From contig JAKIYU010000067.1 in assembly GCA_022708385.1 (NCBI GenBank), positions 1-10,561 on the forward strand: a stretch of 10,561 nt of DNA. The letters are read 5' to 3'. This DNA comes from Bacteroidota bacterium. GTDB taxonomy: Bacteria > Bacteroidota > Bacteroidia > Bacteroidales > PXBB01. This document shows positions 6,270 through 10,561 of the stretch, one piece after another. Both the position numbers and the translations under genes were made by a program. The stretch's first letter is position 1. Every line of letters starts with the position of its first letter. Under the pieces are notes generated by a model that worked only from the letters and a program-made list of their open reading frames with translations, had not been told where the DNA came from and did no database searches.

Positions 6270-6300
6270 TATAAAAACATTTAACAAAAATGTTTTTATA
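6270..6300 (-). terminator. 13-bp perfect hairpin after the DUF2795 gene, possible terminator
   Basis: Positions 6270-6282 (TATAAAAACATTT) are the exact reverse complement of 6288-6300, with a 5-base loop (6283-6287). On the minus strand it begins 54 bases after the DUF2795 stop and lies before the fibre-gene promoter candidate, where a terminator would be expected. The stem has only one G-C pair and no strong U-run follows it, so termination is uncertain. In either direction the stem itself gives a U-rich arm. Confidence 0.4.
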
Positions 6301-6353
6301 TTCTAAAAACAACAATTTGTTAAACAATACCAGAGAAAAAATGTAAAAAGAAG

Positions 6354-6575
6354 CTAATATTCGTCTTCGTTGAAGAAAAAGTCTTCTTTTGTAGGATAGT
6401 CAGGCCAGATATCGTCAATACTTTCGTAAATTTCGCCTTCATCTTCAAGTTCCTGAAGATTTTCGATAACTTCCATGGGGGCGCCTGAACGTAAAGCATA
6501 ATCGATTAATTCTTCTTTAGTGGCTGGCCAGGGAGCATCTTCCAGTTTTGATGCTAATTCTAAGGTCCAATACAT
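6354..6575 (-). CDS. DUF2795 domain protein
   Basis: 73 residues from ATG at 6573-6575 to TAA. The sequence (MYWTLELASKLEDAPWPATK ... EELIDYALRSGAPMEVIENL ... DIWPDYPTKEDFFFNEDEY) is the strongly conserved Bacteroidota form of DUF2795, a small, very acidic cytoplasmic protein with no signal peptide or membrane segment. The PATKEELIDYA-x-R-x-G-APxxVIENL core is predicted helical and is related to the helical DUF2795 domain found alone or in pairs in many bacteria. Function is unknown. It stands alone, transcribed away from pgk across a 267-bp A/T-rich spacer. The start is firm because the conserved family begins with MYWT. Confidence 0.9.
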   Translation of the reverse strand: MYWTLELASKLEDAPWPATKEELIDYALRSGAPMEVIENLQELEDEGEIYESIDDIWPDYPTKEDFFFNEDEY

Positions 6576-6603
6576 AATATTGTCGGATTTAATAAAAAGT
6601 TTG

Positions 6604-6611
6604 CAAAAATA
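6604..6611 (-). promoter_or_regulatory. Candidate -7 element TATTTTTG for the DUF2795 gene
   Basis: The minus strand reads TATTTTTG, an exact TAnnTTTG match 28 bases upstream of the ATG at 6575. TTTG at 6627-6630 could be the -33 element, although the gap of 15 bases is short. Confidence 0.45.
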
Positions 6612-6667
6612 TTAAAAATTTTATCTCAAAAAATAAATAAATAAAAAAAAAATAAAAAATAGTTATG

Positions 6668-6686
6668 ATTGTATAGTAAATACAAT
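6668..6686. repeat. Short palindrome in the divergent DUF2795-pgk spacer
   Basis: ATTGTAT (6668-6674) and ATACAAT (6680-6686) are exact inverted repeats around a 5-base centre (agtaa). It lies upstream of both divergent genes, a position and size that would suit a dimeric regulator. The A/T-rich background makes a chance match likely, so a role is speculative. Confidence 0.3.
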
Positions 6687-6842
6687 ATTTTAAACCGTTT
6701 GTCAGATAAATATCTAAAAAAGAATATCCCATAAAAAACATTTACGCTCATTGATTTTGGTAAAAATATTAAAAAACTCTTATTATTTTTACACACTATT
6801 TTTAAACATTATTCAGCAATAATTTATTAATAAAATATACTT

Positions 6843-8051
6843 ATGAAAGATATCTCAAAACTAAGAACCATTGAAGATTACAACTTTAAAGGGAAAAAAG
6901 TTCTGATTCGAGTGGATTTCAACGTGCCCTTAAACCATAACAGGCAAATAACCGACGATACACGTATAAGGGAATCAATACCCACCATACAGAAGGTTTT
7001 AAACGATGGGGCATCTGTTATACTCATGTCGCATTTGGGAAGGCCTAAAGGGGGGTACGAACAGGATTATTCTTTAACCCCGATAGTGCCTGTATTGTCG
7101 AAACTGTTAAATAAAAATGTGATTTTTACCCGCGACCTTTTTGGCGAAAAAACAAAAAAAGTGGCCTCTGAACTGAAATCCGGCGATGTGGTTCTGCTTG
7201 AAAATCTCCGGTTTTACCCCACTGAGGAAAACCCAAACGACGATTTTGCAAAAGATCTGGCCTCTCTTGCCGATTGTTATGTGAACGATGCTTTTGCTAC
7301 AGCACATCGAAACCACACATCAACCGCTTACATTACCAAATATTTCCCTAAAAATAAATTCAGTGGCCTTTTGCTGGCCAACGAAATTAAAAATTTAAAC
7401 GTGGTGATGTATGATGCCAAACCACCCTTTACGGCCATTATTGGGGGGGCCAAGGTGTCGTCGAAAATTGGTATCATCAAAAACCTGATAAATAAAGTTG
7501 ATAATATAATTATCGGGGGCGGTATGGCATTTACTTTTATCAAGGCTTTGGGTGGCAAAGTAGGCAATTCGCTTATTGAAGATGATTACCTTCAAAGCGC
7601 AAAAGATATGGTTCAGGAAATGATGCTTAAAGGCGTAAACCTTTACCTGCCTACCGATGCCATTATCTCTGAGGGTTTTTCGGAACTGGCAAAATACGGG
7701 GAGTGTGAAATAGATAAAATTCCCGATGAAATGATGGGCCTCGATATCGGGAAACGCAGCCGTCGCCGTTTTGCCGAAATTATAAACAAGTCAAACACCA
7801 TTTTATGGAACGGTCCTATGGGTGTTTTTGAAATGGAACGCTTTAAACAGGGTACCAAAGCCATGGCCATTTCTGTTGCAGGGGCCACTATTAGCGGCTC
7901 CTATTCATTGATTGGAGGAGGCGATTCGGTAGCCGCCATTAACGAGTATAACCTTGCCGACCAAATATCGTATGTGTCAACGGGCGGCGGTGCCATGCTC
8001 GAATATATTGAAGGACGCGAATTGCCCGGCGTTACGGCTCTTATGAAATAA
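6843..8051 (+). CDS. pgk: Phosphoglycerate kinase (EC 2.7.2.3)
   Basis: 402 residues, the normal full length. The enzyme transfers phosphate from 1,3-bisphosphoglycerate to ADP in glycolysis (and the reverse in gluconeogenesis), in the cytoplasm. Substrate-side motifs: VDFNVP (24-29), R41, SHLGRPKG (63-70), LRFYPTEE (122-129) and AHRNH (154-158) with the catalytic-region arginine pattern. Nucleotide-side motifs: GGAKVSSKIG (201-210), IIGGGMAFTF, LWNGPMGVFE (321-330), GGGDSVAAI (358-366) and STGGGAMLEYIEG (379-391). No residue of the known active site looks lost. The ATG at 6843 is followed at once by conserved sequence, and no Shine-Dalgarno is present. Upstream, TATTTTTA occurs twice (6784-6791 and 6797-6804), one base off TAnnTTTG, with TTTG at 6756-6759; these are only weak promoter candidates. 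The guanine deaminase gene follows after 16 bp, probably in the same transcript. Confidence 0.97.
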   Translation: MKDISKLRTIEDYNFKGKKVLIRVDFNVPLNHNRQITDDTRIRESIPTIQKVLNDGASVILMSHLGRPKGGYEQDYSLTPIVPVLSKLLNKNVIFTRDLFGEKTKKVASELKSGDVVLLENLRFYPTEENPNDDFAKDLASLADCYVNDAFATAHRNHTSTAYITKYFPKNKFSGLLLANEIKNLNVVMYDAKPPFTAIIGGAKVSSKIGIIKNLINKVDNIIIGGGMAFTFIKALGGKVGNSLIEDDYLQSAKDMVQEMMLKGVNLYLPTDAIISEGFSELAKYGECEIDKIPDEMMGLDIGKRSRRRFAEIINKSNTILWNGPMGVFEMERFKQGTKAMAISVAGATISGSYSLIGGGDSVAAINEYNLADQISYVSTGGGAMLEYIEGRELPGVTALMK

Positions 8052-8067
8052 TCACAATTTAAGCGTC

Positions 8068-8544
8068 ATGGACGACAAACAAAAAAACTTTATGCGTGAA
8101 GCCATCAAACTGGCTGTTGATAATGTTAAAAGCGGGAAAGGCGGGCCATTTGGGGCTGTCATTGTCAAAGACGGAAAAATAATTGCCCGTGGGTCAAACC
8201 TTGTAACCTCAACCAACGACCCAACAGCCCACGCCGAAGTGGTGGCTATTCGCAATGCTTGTAAGGAGCTGGGCAACTTTCAGCTCGAAGATTGCGAAAT
8301 TTATACCTCCTGCGAGCCCTGCCCCATGTGTCTGGGCGCTATTTACTGGGCAAGGCCGGCAAAAATATATTTCGGCTGCACCAAAAAGGATGCTGCGGAC
8401 ATAAATTTCGATGATTCATTTATTTACGACGAAATACCCCTGCCTGTTGATAAACGCAGCATTCCTACTATACAATTCCTGCGCGAAGAAGCTATAGAAG
8501 CTTTTAAGGCCTGGGCCGACAAGGAAGATAGGGTGGAGTATTAG
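8068..8544 (+). CDS. guaD: Guanine deaminase (EC 3.5.4.3), cytidine-deaminase-fold
   Basis: 158 residues, close to the 156 of the Bacillus subtilis enzyme, which it resembles along its whole length (GGPFGAVIVKDGKIIA, NDPTAHAEVVAIR, LYTSCEPCPMCLGAIYWARP-type core, FDDSFIYDEI). It hydrolyses guanine to xanthine and ammonia in purine salvage or nitrogen recovery, in the cytoplasm. Zinc ligands are H55, C85 and C88, and the catalytic glutamate is E57 in HAE. D116 in FDDSFIY and the C-terminal tyrosine (VEY) match positions known to matter in the B. subtilis protein, and they separate it from the tRNA adenosine deaminase TadA, which lacks this ending. It begins 16 bp after pgk; pairing a glycolytic gene with purine salvage looks like chance operon sharing and not a pathway. 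No gene for xanthine use is present nearby. Confidence 0.92.
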   Translation: MDDKQKNFMREAIKLAVDNVKSGKGGPFGAVIVKDGKIIARGSNLVTSTNDPTAHAEVVAIRNACKELGNFQLEDCEIYTSCEPCPMCLGAIYWARPAKIYFGCTKKDAADINFDDSFIYDEIPLPVDKRSIPTIQFLREEAIEAFKAWADKEDRVEY

Positions 8545-8545
8545 G

Positions 8546-8596
8546 AAGTGAACTAAAGTGCCTAAAGTTTAAAGTGAGCTAAAGTGCCTAAAGTTT
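8546..8596. repeat. Tandem 25-nt intergenic repeat, two copies
   Basis: Copies at 8546-8570 and 8572-8596 are separated by one base and differ at one position (A8552 against G8578). Each contains CTAAAGTGCCTAAAGTTT, itself made of two related TAAAGT units. It is not self-complementary, so it is not a stem-loop terminator. It fills most of the 69-bp space between the convergent guaD and surface-protein stops. Confidence 0.85.
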
Positions 8597-8613
8597 TACA
8601 ATACAGTGTGGTT

Positions 8614-10561
8614 TTAGTTTGTTGCGGGGGAATTTCCTTTTAAGATTACAACCTTTTTAGTCACTGAAAAGTTATAGGCTTCGATGGTGATAAAGTACAG
8701 ACCATCGGGTAAGGTGCTTAAATCAACCCGTTGGTGCATATCGTTGGTAAGTATGGCGGAGTAAATTATTTTTCCGATAGGACTAAACACCCTGAGAGTA
8801 GGTCTTTCGTTGGGTTTTCTGTTCATTTCGATGGTAATAATGCCGGTGGTTGGATTGGGGTAAAATAGGGCAGTAAAGCTTTCAGGCAATTTTTCGAATG
8901 ATACAATAACATCAATCAGGACACTGTCGGAGGCTGTACATCCTGTAACTGTATCGGTAACAAGAAGTGTAAACACAACAGGACTTGACAAAGGAAAAGT
9001 AGCAGGGTTGGGAATATTTGGATTTTGCAGCAGGGTGTCGGGCATCCAGAAATAACTGTAATTGCCTGAGCCGCCTGTTGCTGAACCATTAAGAGTAATT
9101 GTGTTCCCAATACTAATTGTTTGATTAGTTCCTGCATCTGCTGTTGGTCCGGCATTTACTGTAACTGTAATATCATCTGTATCAAAGCAACCTGTAGCTA
9201 CATCAAGCACCATTAAATTGTAATTTGTTGTGGTTTGAGGTGTTGCTATGGGTTGAGCAATACTATCATCACTTAAGCCAGTTGCAGGTGTCCAACTGTA
9301 AACTATTCCGTTTACAGAAGCAGAACCAATAACCACACCTGGTCCTCCGCAGTTTATGGACTGGTCTGAACCTGCATTGGCTACAGGCGCACCAATAACA
9401 GTAAAAGAGACAGTATCGGTAGCAAAGCATCCGGTTGAGGTATCTGTAACGCTTAATATGTATGTTGTGTTTCCCCATGGTAGGGCTGTGGGTTGTGCTA
9501 TATTGGGATTAGACAGTGCGTACGAAGGGCTCCAGCTATAAACCATGCCACTTACAGCAGTTGTGCCAATGGAAACAGGCGCACCACCGCAATTGATGTT
9601 CTGGTTTGGCCCTGCATCAGCAATAGGAGGGCTATGAAGAGTAACAGCTAAAGTATCGGACTGTACACAACCACAAGCACTCCAGCCTTCTGCTGTAATA
9701 TTTCCCGATACGGCATTAGTACCGAAATGTACAACAATACTGCTTGTGTTCTGACCTGAAACAACTGTTGCCCCTGCAGGTAAACTCCAGAAATAATACG
9801 TTATTACAGGTGAGGTGGGCACAGTATATACTACATTATTTGTTCCCGCACACACATCGGTTAAACCTGTAATGGCGCCTAATGTACCCGGTAACGGTAT
9901 AACCTGAACGGTAACTGAAGCTGAAACAGTTTGAGAGCCATCCGATACCACTAAAATGTATGGTGTAGTAACAGTCGGGCACACTACAGGGGACTGTAAA
10001 GTTGATGTAAATGAGGGAGGATTAGATGTCCAGGTATATGTATAGGCTCCGCTTCCACCTGATGGAATGGCTTGTAAGGTTGTACAAGAACCCTGGCAAA
10101 TAATTGCAGGGTTAGCTATAGCTGTGCAGGACAATGGTGGTGCACCTGATACAATAATATGAACATTATCTGTACCGGTACAGCCTGTAGCACTATCGGT
10201 TACTGTTAGTGTAAATACTGTTGAAGAAGTTAAAGGGATTGTTGTTGGATTCTGCACATTCGCATTTTGTAATAAAGCCGCGGGTGTCCAGGAATAGCTA
10301 TAACTGCCCGAACCACCCGTAGCAAATCCATTAAGTGTGGCAGTCGTTCCATAGGCAATAAATTGATCAATTCCTGCATTTACTATGGGTGTTTGGTTTA
10401 CAGTCACACCCATTGAAGATGAGGGACCAACCCCACAGGCGTTAACGCCGTAAACTGAAATCATCCCTGATGAAGCTATAGCTGAAAAATTTGCAGAAAT
10501 CTGGGCCTGCTGGCACAAGTATGTTATAGATACACCGGGAGGTAAATTCCAAACATAAGAG
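8614..10561 (-). CDS. Large Ig/PKD-repeat surface protein with T9SS sorting domain, 5'-partial
   Basis: Open from the window edge to TAA at 8614-8616. The first internal TTG (10518) is not the real start, because domain sequence (SYVWNLPPGVSITY) continues in frame up to the edge. Counting from that TTG, domains are: the end of a PKD-like module (to about 40); Ig-like repeat (44-125); Ig-like repeat (129-206); PKD-like module (210-295, with VCAGTNNVVYTV and YYFWSLPAGATVV); three more repeats of about 80 residues (299-375, 379-455, 459-537), each opening with 'ADAG-x-(N/D)Q' and closing with a 'VTD-x-x-TGC' or VLDVATGC type motif; and a type A T9SS sorting domain (about 545-627) with FYPNPTTGIITIEM, DLSTLPDGLYFITI and KKVVIL. 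Repeats of this kind occur in SprB-like adhesins and in long secreted surface proteins. The conserved Cys in TGC and in INCGG (309-312, 389-392) are regular features. Role: probable surface adhesin, by domain content only. It converges with guaD. Confidence 0.88.
   Translation of the reverse strand, partial: SYVWNLPPGVSITYLCQQAQISANFSAIASSGMISVYGVNACGVGPSSSMGVTVNQTPIVNAGIDQFIAYGTTATLNGFATGGSGSYSYSWTPAALLQNANVQNPTTIPLTSSTVFTLTVTDSATGCTGTDNVHIIVSGAPPLSCTAIANPAIICQGSCTTLQAIPSGGSGAYTYTWTSNPPSFTSTLQSPVVCPTVTTPYILVVSDGSQTVSASVTVQVIPLPGTLGAITGLTDVCAGTNNVVYTVPTSPVITYYFWSLPAGATVVSGQNTSSIVVHFGTNAVSGNITAEGWSACGCVQSDTLAVTLHSPPIADAGPNQNINCGGAPVSIGTTAVSGMVYSWSPSYALSNPNIAQPTALPWGNTTYILSVTDTSTGCFATDTVSFTVIGAPVANAGSDQSINCGGPGVVIGSASVNGIVYSWTPATGLSDDSIAQPIATPQTTTNYNLMVLDVATGCFDTDDITVTVNAGPTADAGTNQTISIGNTITLNGSATGGSGNYSYFWMPDTLLQNPNIPNPATFPLSSPVVFTLLVTDTVTGCTASDSVLIDVIVSFEKLPESFTALFYPNPTTGIITIEMNRKPNERPTLRVFSPIGKIIYSAILTNDMHQRVDLSTLPDGLYFITIEAYNFSVTKKVVILKGNSPATN

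Noticed and set aside
7328..7888. Minus-strand open frames inside pgk
   Set aside because: They are antisense to strongly conserved pgk codons and show no signal, motif or start context of their own.
8068..8544. tRNA-specific adenosine deaminase TadA
   Set aside because: The FDDSFIY segment, the C-terminal tyrosine and full-length likeness to B. subtilis guanine deaminase favour GuaD.
8546..8596. CRISPR-like array or terminator after guaD
   Set aside because: Only two copies exist with a one-base gap and no spacer, and the unit is not self-complementary, so neither fits.

Overview
The window looks like chromosomal DNA from a member of the Bacteroidota, probably a contig from a draft or metagenome-assembled genome. 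The evidence is low GC with very A/T-rich spacers, almost no Shine-Dalgarno sequences, TAnnTTTG-type promoter elements, several exported proteins with a signal peptide ending in 'AQ', type A T9SS C-terminal sorting domains (the 'YPNP' start), Ig/PKD-like repeats of the SprB/adhesin kind, and a DUF2795 protein of the form typical of this phylum. I see no rRNA, tRNA, CRISPR array, transposase or phage gene.

Layout. 1-108: a near-perfect 48-bp-arm inverted repeat at the window edge, which cuts off a secreted reelin-like/Ig-like protein (minus strand, to 972) and is probably an assembly fold-back. 999-1439 (minus): a small secreted four-cysteine protein of unknown function. 1697-3952: a block holding two convergent genes, each missing its 5' end at the outer edge of the block: the C-terminal half of a POT-like MFS transporter (plus) and an ABC exporter lacking its first membrane segment(s) (minus). 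A 10-bp inverted repeat lies at both edges, so the block may be a displaced fragment or a chimeric join. 3965-4764 (plus): a T9SS-exported DUF2271 protein whose signal peptide is split by a frameshift. It carries a D-x-x-T-G-A-T motif that fits the ApbE flavinylation consensus. 4773-6143 (minus): a tail-fibre-like secreted protein with a Bacteroidota fibre N-terminus, a collagen-like Gly-X-Thr stalk, a pyocin-knob domain and a C1q/TNF-like beta-rich end. 6354-6575 (minus): a DUF2795 protein. 6843-8544 (plus): phosphoglycerate kinase followed after 16 bp by guanine deaminase, probably one transcript. 8546-8596: two tandem copies of a 25-nt intergenic repeat. 8614-10561 (minus): the C-terminal part of a large multi-domain Ig/PKD-like surface protein with a T9SS sorting domain; its N-terminus lies beyond the window.

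How the genes fit together. Two genes, pgk and guaD, are ordinary housekeeping metabolism (glycolysis and purine salvage). Much of the rest is cell-surface or exported protein, three of them large modular proteins, two with visible T9SS sorting domains. The 1.7-4.0 kb stretch shows several damaged genes side by side, which points to local gene decay, a rearrangement junction, or assembly/sequencing faults. I did not find a clear new multi-gene system. The most interesting biological leads are the possible flavin-carrying DUF2271 T9SS cargo, the repeat-variable collagen/pyocin-knob fibre protein, and the tandem intergenic repeat after guaD. No stretch longer than about 270 bases lacks a gene.
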